A stretch of DNA of 64,000 nt, from contig CM035408.1 in assembly GCA_020310875.1 (NCBI GenBank), positions 141,116,407 through 141,180,406 of the forward strand, read 5' to 3'. This document shows, in pieces, positions 23,805 through 36,800 of the stretch; positions within the stretch are counted from its first letter, which is position 1; the number at the start of each line of letters is the position of its first letter. The notes under the pieces were generated by a model. That model was not told the DNA's origin. It saw only the letters and a list, made by a program, of their open reading frames with translations, and ran no database searches. The stretch comes from Ceratopteris richardii. Lineage: Eukaryota > Streptophyta > Polypodiopsida > Polypodiales > Pteridaceae. Position numbers and translations under genes: made by a program.

Positions 23805-26573
23805 TGTCGGCTCGAAAGCGACGGCCAGTGGATCAGGTCGACCGCCAAAATATGGCGCACTCAGGGTGCTTGGAGCAAGCTCAGGTTTTAATGGTACTCA
23901 AAGAACTCTAAAGTTATTAGTAACGAATTACAATGTAGTTCTTCACATTTGCTCTAAGTTCGTTCATGAATGATTCATCAATCTTTGTAAGCTATCAAAA
24001 TTGTAACAAAATTTCAATAATAATGTTGAAATGAAAGTTTGCAAGTTGTAGTCATGTTAATTAATGCATTATCTCTACAAAGCTTTTCCACCGCACATCA
24101 TCTCAAAGCCAATATGGTTCTTAAGTTGTACGGAAATTCATACTCTAACGCAAATAATTCAGAGCACCCATCATCATACATATTTTCCATTTGTCGTCCC
24201 CATCGTGCATCATCGTGCATCAAAGCACTTCAGCAGCGCTTAACAGAGGATTTAGCGCAGTTTGGCAATACAAACTGAATATTAAATCAATCACTTTAAA
24301 TAAATCGATAGTTTTCCTTACAAAATACTCTTAACATTACTTGCAAAATATCACAATAAATTTTCAGCAGATCTAGCAGCGTTGAGTATTCAACTTCTTT
24401 CCTTTCTCGTCTATTGCATTATATCTGATCAATTCTTTCGGCTTCGAAAACTTCCTCTCCTCAGAATATCTGTTTACGCCAACTTCCTCCTCGATAATAA
24501 TCAACCGGAAGTAATAGGATTGTGCAAAGTAAAATCTATTACAACATCTTCTATATGACCAAGCTATCTCTTCATATGAACTATTTCTGCAGATCTTCTT
24601 CGCACGAACCCCAAGCCTTGTCCTCTTTCGATCCACCTCTACTTTCCTTGTCCCTTGGTGACGGCTGATTGCTGTCAGAATCCTCTGTAGTACATCAACG
24701 CTCTTCAATGTCAGCGCCCCAGGAAGTTGTCTCCGAGAAGGTAGAGACAAAGTTTCAGATCTAACAGAGTATCATCGGAACTACTTTTCACACTTTTAGA
24801 TTGTTCGATGTTACAATTATACTTCAGATTATCAAGCGTAGGTAAGAAAGCTACAACGTAACATACATGAATATAATAAAGGATAATCTATTATAACAGA
24901 ACCATTAGTAACCATATTCGAAGAAGGCGCTATGGCAGGAGTATGGCGCAGATATGACAGAGAAGTGCATGTTGGATGCTCACCCCCCTCCAGGGTGCGA
25001 GTGATAGGTGTAAAAAGTACGCTCAGATATTCTCAGAGTATTACCAAAGTGATATCATAGTTGTCAGAACTTAAGTGCAGGCATTAAAATTATGGATGAA
25101 GATATGTGACCGGAGAGATGGGCATCCAATTCATAGCTGTAGCAAGGATGGACTCACAATACAGATCATATGAAGACAGATGAACGATTGAGAGCGCCTT
25201 TGGAGTGCAGTTGAAGAAGCAACAGATTTTTGGCATATGAGTTATCAGATTTAACTTCTTCTGTCACCGTCAGATGCTTCTTCAGGTTGCGCCTTCCTTC
25301 AGAGAGTTTAATGAGGGTATATGAAGTGCCTTGTCCGAAATGAGCATCGTCCCTTCACTTTTCCGAAATGCAGAGAGTGCCTTATCTCAAAGTTAACGTA
25401 TGAATTCTTCTCCTCTGCAAACGCAACAGAGCAAGGATGGCGTCCTTCCTTTCCTTCAATCTTCAGCGCTATATATTAATCTCCTCTTTCATCGAATCTC
25501 ATGTGCTCTACTCCTCCTTCTATTTCTGCCTTCTTCTCCGTTTCTCTGCATACACGCGCCCCGTCTTCGAATGGTCTGCTCCCCCCCTCTGATCATGCAC
25601 GCTGCAGAAGCCGACTTTTTTTACGGAACCTATCGCTGTTCTCCTTTCTGATCAAGAATGACCGCAGCAGCAGCCTCTTATTCAATGTATTTCAGTGGTT
25701 GCATGCACCGCCCACAAAATCTTCTTTTGTCAGCTGCGCCTTCAGATGATGTCTGCCAGAAACAAAACATGAAGTGGCCTGCCAAACATTCCGAGAGCCA
25801 ATATGGAGCAAAGCCCACATATTTATACACACAGAGATCATGTTTTTACCACTTTTTTGGATATACTTTATTTCCTCATCCATCCTTTAACCCACACTTA
25901 ATCACCACTCTTTTCATTTACCTTTAACTACTTTAAATGCATAATCTATTTAAACCATTCTTTTAACTTGCACTCACAATTACCACACTTTCAACCTACT
26001 ACTTTAACCACTTTATTTACACACTCAACTCACACCACTCTTTAAATACCACTCACATACACCACTCATTAATTATCCACTTCATTTTCATTTTAATTTA
26101 ATTATCCTAATTTTCTTAATCTTAATAAATCATATTTTAATTTTTAATACATAAATACTCTTTTTAAACATTACTTTAATGAAATACCTATTATTTTAAC
26201 CCTTAAAATTCAATAAAAACCCTGAAAAATCTTCATGAAACCCTTTGGAAATTAATTGAAAACCGAGTTAAACCCTAACATTAACCAGGAATTAAGGCTC
26301 TTAACTTAAATGCACAAGATTAAATATAAACCTAGGGTCTTAAACCCATAATTCAATGTTTCTATGGCCTAAACACACATTTTACGAGCAGTTTAGGGTA
26401 AACCATAATTTGAACTTTTGTTTTCTTCATCCATTCGAACCTGCAAACACTTTCAAAGTAGTCAATTCCAATCAACATAATTGTTTATCAATGATATAAA
26501 AGGTTTGAGATCACCAATAAAGTTGTTTTCATTTTCTCTGGTCATCAACGGAAAGGATGAAATCTTTCCGACA
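23805..26573 (-). repeat. Right LTR of element H (2769 bp)
   Basis: Copy of 18556-21410, starting TGTCGGCTCG and ending TTTCCGACA. It is the 5' LTR given the minus orientation. It keeps the same open frame (24750-24373) as the other LTR. Confidence 0.92.
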
Positions 26574-26682
26574 ACGTTCACACCCTCATGGATCTTGACC
26601 TGCTAAATCAAAACATAAAGCACATTAAAATCCTCAAGGCATTAAACCTTCATTCCAATATTCCATAAAGTATAACATCCTT

Positions 26683-28015
26683 GAGGTAACGTACACATTC
26701 TAACCAATCCAAGAGGTCTTTTCATTGTATTAATATCTCTGCTTTCTAGTGCTAATTGAAATTGGTCATAACCAGAGTAGAGATCTCCCATTGAGTAAAT
26801 AGAATTGTCTGTAAATGCTTTTGCAAATTTATCTACAATTGTTCTAGTACCAACATTTCTAATGGTATCTTTATTAACCGGTTGAAGATCTTAGATAAAC
26901 CGAAGTTTTCCATTCTTCTTTGGCACAGTTAAACAAAAGTTTGAATGGAGATCTGAGGATGATTCAAGAATATGCATATTGATTTCCCATTTAAGCAATC
27001 TAATCAATTTTGGAAGGTGAGCTTTAGGTACAAGAATTGGATGTAAATTCCAAGGAATATATGGAATAATAAAAATAATCATTGGAGAAACAATCCTAGG
27101 ATCTACACATCCTATTTCTATAGGCTCTAAAGATAATGCGTTACCATGTTGTTGAATAATCTTCAAGAAATATTATTTTTCTGCTGGAAGAAGGAAACCA
27201 CTTGCATCTAAATTAATTTGTTGTAATGATTTGTTAGTAAATACATATCCCATTTTTGTTGGATCTCTAAGGATTGGCTCTTGACTTACTATCTACATAC
27301 TTTTATCACTAAATTTATGGAATGGTTATGCTATTGGAAAATAAATAGAAACATTATCTATATTATGTACAGAAGTTGGCGATATATCAAACCAAATTCC
27401 ACTATCATCTCGCTCAATAGTGGCATTTTCTCCAAATCCTGCTCTAAATGTGTCAAAGGGGTTTTTCTTAAGGACCTACAGTTATGAGAATGATTAATAG
27501 AGATTATCATGAATTGAATGAATTTCCAACCATGGCGAGAACAAATCCTAGTGAAAGCACTAGCATCATCAAGAACTTTAGTTTCCATTCTTTGTTCATA
27601 GATGAATGGTTGTCCCAAAATAATTGGGTATGAGCAATCATCATGAACAAAAGATCTATGCTCCTCTTTAATATCTCCAATAGTAATCGGTACATTTGCA
27701 CATGTACCAAGTAAAAAATCAAAAGCATAATTAGCCACTTTCATCTTCCAACCATGGTCTCTATTTATAGGCCATTTTCACTCATTGTATAACTCCCTTG
27801 GAACAACATTTATTTTAGATCCTGAATCTATTAAAGCTATTTGTGATTTATTATTATTTCCAATCTTAATAATAGTTTCTATTGTACCTCTAGCCCAATG
27901 TTTTTGAGTAAATTGACTATTTCGGATTCCATTTATTTTCTCTATATGTCCAATTTGTGGAGAATGAGTTCTCCTATGCACAACACAAATGTGTCGTGAA
28001 CCACCTTTGTATGTC
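26683..28015 (-). mobile_element. Gypsy element F, 5' portion (protease, RT start)
   Basis: Right-hand half of the element split by G. The minus strand carries a retroviral-type aspartic protease region (ALIDSGSKINVVPRELY near 27800, then YPIILGQPF near 27610). The RT N-terminal part includes VPKKNGKLRFI near 26900 and ...YSMGDLYSGYDQFQLA..CTLPQG to 26683. The CTLPQG coding abuts G and continues as ATNFVAHMM on the other side at 15880. Broken at many points. No gag was recognised right of 28015, where the dispersed repeat starts. Confidence 0.75.
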
Positions 28016-28200
28016 CAACACTTGGACAAACAGATGCATCTTAGATAGCTTGCTGCTCTCAATAAAAAACTCAAATGGACTTATGCCTTTAGTCAATCAA
28101 AGTAGACAAAGGGAGCTTTCCAACAAGCTATAAATAATGTAATTTGGACAAGGTTTGATAGGAAATGCAACTGACAAAGAGGAACTACCTGTCCACATAA
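28016..28200. repeat. Dispersed ~190-bp-period repeat, left part
   Basis: Matches 1907 onward ('tatgtc(a/c)a(a/g)cacttggacaaa' through 'acctgtccacataa'). The match stops at 28200, where the inverted-repeat element begins, and resumes at 29271. Confidence 0.75.
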
Positions 28201-29269
28201 CATTAGGGGAAAATGTGAGCCCTGCATGGGCCTTGTAAGGATCCCTAGTTTTTTAGGATTAAAATTAATATTCTCTAGTATTGAGGACTAAAAGAAACCA
28301 GTAGTGGTTTTTAATATAAAAATACTATTTCCAAGAGACCACAAGTGATAAATATCTTGTTTTGGATTCTTGAATATTAAGCATCGTCAGATATCCTTCA
28401 CGAACACACGAGATTAACGAAAGTGGTTCTGGCAAAAAAGGACAAAATAGAGCTCTTAGTGTGCTTGAATTGGAATGTGTCTAGCAAAAAAAGACAAAAT
28501 AAACCTCTTAGTGAGTGTGGGTTTGTGGGCATTTGAAACCATTGGATGTGAATCATTGACGAACACGATTGAAGAGTCTTTCTCTAGCAGAAAAGGACAA
28601 AGTAGACCATCACATCACTTGTAAGATGTGGGGAAAAGGAAGAGAGAGTGTATAAATGCGTGGGTAATTCAACACCATTAGATATCCCTCACAGATGATC
28701 ACGATTCGCACTCGGAAGTCTAGCAAAAAACGATGAAGCAAAGGTCACATCATACTGGGAGATGGGAAAGGTAAGAGAGAGACTAGCAAAATTGGGACCC
28801 AAGTTCTTATCATCCATTGGATGCTCGCAAATCGATTGCAAGAGATTGATATGCAATTTCACGTGGCTTGGATTTAAGACGAGCCATTGGATCGTTTGGT
28901 GATCTGATGGCCTTAGAATTAAGATTCCCTTTATTTAATGCCGTGGCTTGACAACCACAAGATTGAATTCCTCATCCAATGATGAACAAAAAAAGGCGCA
29001 CTCGCTTCCTTCTTTCAAGATCCATCTTTGGATTTCCTCAATATCCAACGGCCCAAATCAAATTTGGTTAGAGAACTTCGAATTTTGTGGCCAACAAAAC
29101 CACTAAGAGAGGATTTTAGTTGTTTCGACTACTCCAAACCAAGGGAAATCTAGGCCTAGCCTACTTCATTGAGGCTCTAGACTGTGGCCACCACCCTCCT
29201 CTCATTGGTCCATCACTAATCACCCCTTAATCTAAAAGGCCCATGCAGGATTCACTTTTTCCCCTTATG
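28201..29269. mobile_element. Non-autonomous TIR DNA transposon, 1069 bp
   Basis: Ends are inverted repeats. The left 34 bp (28201-28234, CATTAGGGGAAAA...GGGCCTT) match the reverse complement of the right 34 bp (29236-29269) at 30 of 34 positions. The insertion splits the dispersed repeat cleanly. No transposase frame is present. Inside are four degenerate repeats, each with 'tagcaaaaaa(g)gacaaa' near 28427, 28481, 28584 and 28718, mostly paired with 'ccattggat...cacgatt'. The superfamily is unsettled. A TTA duplication with TIRs starting GGGG would fit PIF/Harbinger, but comparison with uninterrupted repeats supports at most a 1-bp duplication outside CATTAGGGG. Confidence 0.78.
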
Positions 29270-29270
29270 A

Positions 29271-29565
29271 GTATTCTGAAGAACTGAACTTCACTCTCGG
29301 ACTGATAACTCTACGAATATATATCCTTTGACAAAGATTTTTGGTACAGAAAAAAAAGACACAAATAGCCCTCTAACACGCTAAAAAACAAGTAATTTGG
29401 ATGAGTTTGGGTCAGGAAAGTCAACTGACCAAGATAGACCATCTGCACATATAAGTACAATGTAAAACTGGACTTCACTCTCTGAGAGATATCTCACAGA
29501 ATATAAATCTTCTGAATGCGATATTTGGGAAGACAAAGTACATGCCAAGAGCTGTCCAAAAAGAC
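29271..29565. repeat. Dispersed ~190-bp-period repeat, right part
   Basis: Continues the copy begun at 28016: 'gtattctgaagaactgaac' matches 'gtatgctgaagaattgaac' near 2106, and 'gaccatctg' and 'cttcactctctga' follow as at 2270-2330. It ends where a truncated copia LTR begins at 29571. Confidence 0.75.
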
Positions 29566-29570
29566 AAAAA

Positions 29571-30866
29571 TTTAGGAGGTTTTTTCCCCCCGGCTTGTAT
29601 ATACGCCTATTGCCCTAATGGGCTACTTATCTTTGTACATTCTCTAGTAATACATTCAGTATTGTGTGTTGTGCTCCAAGCTTCTTCTTCTTCCTTGTGC
29701 TGTTTGCGTGCTTCCGCAGATGTCTAACTCCAACAATTGGTATTAGAGCAGGTCGTCGCTTCATCTAGGGTGCCGTCGACACTCCTCTGTTTGCAGTCTC
29801 AGATTCGCATGAAATTTGGTGAGCATACTCAGGGTGTTTCAAAGATCAAAATAGCTTCGATTTGTGGTGTCGAAATCGTGATCTGAGCCCGTTTCGGCCT
29901 CGGAATGCACTATCGTAGTGCTTGTGCAGGCTATTTCGTCTTTTTGTGCCAAAGATATATACCTATTTCGGTCCACCAGTATAAGCGTCTCAAAGTCTGC
30001 TACAGGTCTAGCAGAACTCGTCTGGGCAATTCCGTCCAACTTTTTGAGATACAATCAATTTTCTGCATCAAGGTATTTTAGTCACCGCCATGGCTGAAAG
30101 TAGTGATGTATTCCGTATGTTGGTTGTTGAGGATAAGTTGGATGGTACCAAGTACCCATTATGGGCTTATATGATGCAACATCTATTGGTTGCAAAAGGA
30201 TTGTGGAACATTGTGTAGGGTGTTGAAAGACGTCCTGTTACACCTGTAACAACAAGTACTGCAATACAGGTGCTGGAGCTGATGGAGATGGTGTCGAAGA
30301 TGATATTGTGCAGATTCTTGTTCGTGCTACTGTTTCTGATGCACCTACTACAGAGCAGATACATTGGGATGGCAGAGATGCCCAAGCACATGCATTGATA
30401 GTTTTGTCTGTCAAGAATGCCATTATTCCTCATATTCGCTCTTGTAGAACAGGTAAGGCTGCCTGGGATACACTTACCACATTGTACCAAGCTAGGAATG
30501 AGGCTCGTGTTGCTTACCTCCGAAAACAGTTGGAGAGTGAGCACATGAATGAAGGTGATTCTATGGACAGTTTCCTAACAAAGATCAAAGACTTGAAGGA
30601 AAAGTTTATTTCTGCTAATGAGGTTATACTAGATAGCTCACTTGTGTAGACCGTTTTGAATGTTCTTCTTGATTCATATCAGAGTTTTGCTTCTACTCTT
30701 CGGTTGATGATGAGAGGCAATCCAAATGCCTAGTCATTTGAGGAGTTAGTCTCTGTTCTATTGCACGAAGATTAGTCCACGCAGAACAGGTCCATTATGC
30801 ATGTTGCAGATCAAGCTTTCCTGGCTAGTTAGAAGGGCAAGGGAAAATGGAGTTCTTCTACTAGTG
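29571..30866 (+). mobile_element. Copia element, plus strand, LTR and gag only
   Basis: Third relative of the 45-50 kb element. It has a partial 5' LTR (29571-29735), a primer site TGGTATTAGAGC (29738-29749), and gag from the start near 30090 (MAESSDVFRMLVVEDKLDG) to about 30866. It is truncated on both sides and broken at several points. The right end meets the LTR of element E. Confidence 0.82.
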
Positions 30867-30869
30867 AGA

Positions 30870-33800
30870 AGATAAATAGAGTTTTTGATGGACTCTATGC
30901 AGATAAATATGTTTAGCAAATCAACTATACATCCCAATACTTGCAGGCCTTGATAGTCATAGACTAGTGAGTAGAGATTGATTAATATCTGATGAAGCCA
31001 TCATGCTTTGAAGCATAGGAAATGATCAACTATACAGTGAGAACAAGCTCTGACAAGTTCATTGTTTTGATGGAGTATGATTGTTCTCACTCTCACAAGT
31101 TCATTGTTTTGATGGGGTATGATAGAGATGTGAGAGTAGGAATTAATGACCATGTATGTATTAAACAATGTAAAATTACAATGTCATTGGCAATAAATCA
31201 TTGCTCAATGAGTGAGAAATGAGTGAGCTCCTCTTCTCAATGAAAGTACATGAATATCTCTGAACCTCGAGATAGATGCGGGCCTTTCATATCCGCTTTT
31301 TTTAGTTTTTGTTGGAGCCAAAGATTTGAATTCAAATTCAAATCTCTACCTAAAAGTGAATCCTAAAGTATAGGATTGATTCTCTCTGGACTTAACTACC
31401 AAGTGATACGAAATTATATGCTTCCTAACTCCTTCTGGATTTATTCTACTTTTACAATGGGTAATTGTGAAGCAAAGTTACAAGAGGTTGTACGTATGAA
31501 GCTTTCCAAGTGTAATATCCATACATCAAGCTTATGTGAGGTGATCAAATATGTAGGCTTGGGCTTCATTGCACCAACACCTCCCCTTGAAGCCTAACAT
31601 GCTTGATCTTCATTGCTCCTTGATTTCTTGCAGCCCTATCATCAATTTGAACCTGTTCATCTGATGTTCCATCCAATGCTTTGGTGAGTATATCTGCACA
31701 TTGCAAATTTGTTGATACATAGGATAATTGGATATCCTTTCTAAGCAATTTCTCCCTTACATAACAATAGTGCACTTCAATGTGCTTAGTCCTTGCATGG
31801 TATACAGGATTAGTAGCCAAATGAAGTGAACTACTATTATCCCCAAAGATAATTGGAATGTAGGAATGTATCTCCAAATCTACATACAATTGCTTAAGCC
31901 ACATAGCTTCTGGAGTTGCATTTTCCATACCTCTATATTCTGCTTCTATGGAAGATAAGGCCACATTTGGTTGCTTCTTGGATGACCAAGATATGAGTTT
32001 TGAGCTTGCAAAAGATAGGTACCCTGAAGTGCTCCTCCTATCATCCTTCGAGCTAGTCCAATCTGCATCAAAATAAATCTTTATATCTATGTCAAAAGTG
32101 AAGCGATATAATAATCCCACATTCATTGTACCCTTTAGATACTTAAGTACTCCCTTTGCAGCTTCCATATGAGTCTTCCTTGGTACATGCATGAACTGCC
32201 TCAACGTACTTACTGCATAAGCAATATCTACTCTTGTCGAAGTAGCATAATTAAGACTACCCACAAGTTGTTAATAGCTTGTAACATCTTCAAGTAGTTC
32301 TCCTTCATGTGAACTTAGATTATGGTTGATCTTCATAGGAATACCTGCAACTTTAGTGCTCTCCATCTTAAACTTTACCAACATATCATGTATGTACTTC
32401 CTTTGTGTGGTGAATATACATGAAACTGTATACACAAGTTCTAAGCCAAGAAAGTAGGTTAATAACCCTAGATCAGTGATTCTCAATTTCTTCATTAATT
32501 AAGCCTTGACCTGCTTGATACCATCAGAATCATTCATTGTAATAATGACATCATCTACATAGAAACATAAGTAGATAACCTCTAATTTATTCTTCTTAAC
32601 AAATAAAGAAGAGTCTACCTTGCTTTTCACAAAGCGTTGATCCTCAAAATAGGTAACAAGCCTATGGTTCCAAGCTCTAGGAGCTTGCTTGGGACCATAG
32701 ATGGTTTTCTAAGCTTGCACACATAACCTACTTTTTCTTCATATTCAAAGCCTAGTGGTTGTGCCATATATACTTCTTCTAATATCCAACCATTTAAGAA
32801 TGCATTCTTGACATCTAAGTGATATAAATTCTAATTTTTAGATGCGGCAAGACTTACCAATACCCTGATTGTTGGCATCTTTTCCATGGGTGAAAATATT
32901 TTCTCATAGTCTACTCCATGTGTTTAGGAAAATCCATTTGCCACTAACCTTGCCTTGTACCTGTTTGTAGAACCATCAGAGTTCTTTTTAATTCTGTATA
33001 TCTGCCTTGAACCAATTAGCTTCATATCTCGCTTCTTGGGAACTAGACCCCAAGTGTGGTTTTCCTACAATGCTTCCACTTCTTCCTGCATGGTTTCTCT
33101 CCACTCTTTCTTCTTCTTAGCTTCCTGCATGGCTTCTCTCCACTCTTTCTTCTTCTTAGCTTCTTTAAATGAAGAAGTTTAGTGATGTATACAGAGTGCT
33201 TTGTGACTAGGGATGTATCATATCCATACCTTATGGCTTCTTACTTTCTCTTTGTGATCTCCTTAAAGCTTGATTGGAAGACTTGGGTAGATCCTCTAAT
33301 TGTTTGTATTTGAGCTTGCCTCTTGATTTCCAAGCTTTGAAATCAATCTACTCCTCATCTTCTAAGTTGATGTCCTCTGCTTGGTGTTGATCTTCTTGAG
33401 TGAGGGTTGCAAAATCATTTTCCAAATCATATGATAACTTAACTTTCGTGCAATCATATTCAAACCATGAACTATTCTCATCAAATACTACATCTCTACT
33501 AACTATGAATGCCTTATTAGTGGGATTATAAAGTACATATTCCTTTTGATTCTGATCATACCCAATAAATATACATTTTCTCAGCCTTAGGGTCAAGTTT
33601 TTCTCTAATTTGTGATGGGATGTGTGCATAGACAATGCAGCCAAATATTTTGTAGTGATCCAATGAATTTTGCACAATTATACCATATGACAATTTGTCA
33701 ATGGGTAGTTGAGGGAGACAAGGGCAAGTTGCCAAGGTCGCTATAGGTGACAAGCCATCACAAGTTAATGGTCAAGGTCTAGGCATAGGGAGTCCGAGGA

Positions 33801-36800
33801 TATTATGAGTACTATTCTACACATATATGGACTCATTGGGCCTCATAGGGATTCCTACAGCATGCCCAAGGCAAGGACTACTATTTATTGATGGAAATTC
33901 TAGATAGAAAGCACAGAGACTAGTTGTCTACTTTTTTAGCATCTAGTATTTCACACACCTAGCATACTCTACTCTTATTATTTGGAATCGCAGATTTTGA
34001 TTCCCAGGTTTATAGCTCCTTCTATATCATTGAGGACAATGACCTTTAGAAGGGGGAGAGAGTGTTATATTCTAGAGATGTACATGCTTGGAGGAACAAG
34101 AAGTTCCTTGCTCGGAGGATAGCCAAGGCCAAAAGCCAAAGAGTTCATATGAGGTACCTACTCATGATGGCCACATGAGTAGAGGGACCTTAGAGAGAAC
34201 TCTAGATGATGACTAGGCAAGGGATATATATAGGCTAGGAGATGAGTCCCGGGCATGTCATTCTCCCCTTCTCATAGGTCTCTTGCCATTCCATGCTTCA
34301 TATGGTTTCATACCATCCAATGATTTGGATGGAAGCCTATTGACCAAGTAGGTGCCTACGGAAATAGCCTCTGCCCATAAATAATTAGGTAATTTTTTCT
34401 CATTTAAAATAGACTTAGCTGCTTCAACAATTAACCTGTTCCTTCTCTCTCCCACACCATTCAATTCAAGAATATACTTGGTTGTTACTTCCCTCTTTAT
34501 GCCTCTGTCCTATAGAAATAGATCAACCTCATGTGAAAAGTACTCACCACCTCCATCAGACGTGATTCTCTTCAAGCTCCTTCCTGTTTGGTTTTCAACT
34601 AGTGCCAAATACTTCTTAAAATATGTAAATACCTCATCCTTATGCTTCATCAAATAAAGAATTGTCCACCTACTATAATCATCAATAAATGAGACATAGT
34701 ACCTTGAACCTAAGATGGATGGATCCTTTCTAGGACCCCATACATCAATGTGTACAAGCTACAAATAATCTTCATGGATGTATCCTTTCTTGTTGAATGG
34801 TTTCCTATGAGCCTTGGCAAATTGGCAAGCTCCACATTTGTATATCATGTGCTGCTTGGTCACATTGGGAATGCCAAGCACACTTTAATCCCTGCAAATT
34901 TGCTTTAGAGTTCTTTCTCCTATCTGCCCTATCCTTTTGTGCCATATTTTCAACTCAGATAAGGTTTGATCTGTATAATTGAATAGTGCAATGTTCTTGG
35001 TGTCTTGAATTTCAAAAGTAAACAATCTACCTCACTTCTCACCTTTGGTAATCCTTTTGAAGCCTTGTTGGGGGTCTTCCACATACGCTCTATGCTTAGT
35101 GAATATGACCTCTAGAACTTTCTCTACAATCTGCCCAACACTAATTAGGTTTTTGGTTATAGTAGGCACATACAGAAATTTGCTCAAAAGGTTCATGCTA
35201 CCATCACATGTTTTGATATTTCCAATTTTCTTGAATAAATGTTTAGTATCATCACCTGTTTGTACTTCATGCTTCCCCTTGGGTTCCTCAAGATCAGATA
35301 ATAGAGCTACATTTCCTGCCATATGATTGGAACAACCTGAATCAATGGAGAAGAGATGCTCATCATCTTTATCTTGCTTGGATGTCATGTTCATGATGAG
35401 TAGAGAGTCTTCTTGATCTTTAGTATAGTTGTTAAAGTTCCTTTCTCCTCTAACGCCTCCTTGATAGTAGTAGTTGTTGTTGTAGCCTTGATTGTAGTTA
35501 TGGTTGTAGTTGCCTCCATCATTGTTATACTTGCCTCTAGATTGTCCATAGCTTCGTCTATGGAAGCCTCTTCCCATTTGGTTCCTTGTATTGTTGTAGC
35601 ATTCTTAAGTAGTGAGGTTGCTAAGTCCACATACATTGCATGGTGAATTGTTGTAGAGTATTTCCTACCTTGTTTTCCTCCTCTGCCCCTTCCTCGAGCA
35701 CCTTTTCCTCTTGCATAATTAGCTTGAGAGGTACTAGCCTCTTCATCTTGTTTCTTAATTTCACCTTTATCCTTAGCTTTATTCTTATTTGTATAGAGGG
35801 CAAAAGATTGGTTACCTCTTGAGTTATCACGATTTTTTTTTAGATTTGTTTCATGGGTGAAGAGTTATCCCATCAAGGTGTTGAGATTAGGTATTTGCAT
35901 ATCCATGTAGAGATACATGTTTTGGTGAAGGACTCCCACTTTTCATCAATCTTAATTCCATTGATGATCTGCCTCACTATGTGCTCTTCCTCTTTCTCTT
36001 CTCCAATGCTTGCAAGCTTGTCTGCTACATCTTTCATTTTGGTTACATAATCAGTCACTCCTTGCTTTGGTTGTTTCTTGAGGGTTATGAATTCCATCCA
36101 TAATTGATTCCTCCTAGCTCTTGTGTTCGACGAGAAGTACGATGAAAGCACTTCCTAAGTCCCTTGGGAGGTCTTGCAATTTTTAACATGTGGTAACAAG
36201 AAATTAGAGATTGATTTTAGTAGATATGACCTTATTGGTTGATGCTTGATCCTCAAGGTTGGCATGCTTCATCTCCTGAGATGTATCCATATAAGCTTCT
36301 CCCTTGAAGGTATGCTTGCATCCGTAGGGACCATGCTGAGTAGTTGTTCCTATCCATTTGTCAATGAAGGATGGAAATCCATTTTCCATCTTGATTGAAC
36401 TTACTCTCATACCACTGTTGGAGGAGATGGTGGATAATCAGAAGAGATGAATTGGTGTAGCTAAAACCTACTTCACACCTACTATAGGTGATGGCTGGAG
36501 AGTGTTTTGGGCCTCTTTAGCTAGCTAACAAGCATAAGTAATCATATATGTTGCTTGGAAGATGGTGCACTAATGATAATATCAAAATACATAAGTAGGC
36601 ATATGATTCAAGCTCCAAAACTTTCTATTTTGGTTGATACACATACTCAAAGCTTTGAACTATTCTTTGAGTATAGTAGCAATTGATAAAATTCCTTTTG
36701 GGGAACCTTAATTTGCTTAACAAGCTACCAATCATGAGTGATATCATAAAAAATATTGGACTATATGCAGAGAAATATGTTTAGCAAATCAACTATGCAT

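Larger units (their letters stand above)
18556..26573 (-). mobile_element. Element H: long-LTR element with gag-like coding, no pol
   Basis: Two long LTRs, 18556-21410 and 23805-26573 (TGTCGG...CCGACA), flank a 2.4-kb interior. ACGT at 18552-18555 and 26574-26577 is a target duplication in the LTR of G. A polypurine-like tract (minus-strand CCGGGGCGAA) touches the left LTR, and a candidate primer site (minus-strand TGGTGAACCTGACG) lies beside the right LTR. Minus-strand coding begins near 23680 with a gag-like part (WKLIDDLKIEK, GDTRDRISLRF, TIPWDIFKTQLRQEFF). It continues in an acidic part near 23150-22470 ending in a hydrophobic segment. No protease, RT or integrase was found, so it is probably a non-autonomous (LARD-like) element mobilised by a gypsy relative. 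By eye the LTRs differ at about 1% over their first 950 bp; young. Confidence 0.88.
15885..26677 (-). mobile_element. Element G: non-coding LTR element, split by H
   Basis: TRIM/LARD-like element. Left (3') LTR 15885-16324; polypurine tract CTGGGAGGCA (minus strand) just right of it; interior 16325-18217; primer site at 18204-18216; right (5') LTR 18218-18555 resuming at 26578-26677 after element H. Net LTR length is about 438-440 bp. Flanks ACCTT (15880-15884) and TCCTT (26678-26682) fit a 5-bp target duplication. Element F coding reads directly across the empty site. The interior has no RT, integrase or gag. The last 100 bp of the two LTRs differ at about five sites by eye. Confidence 0.88.
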
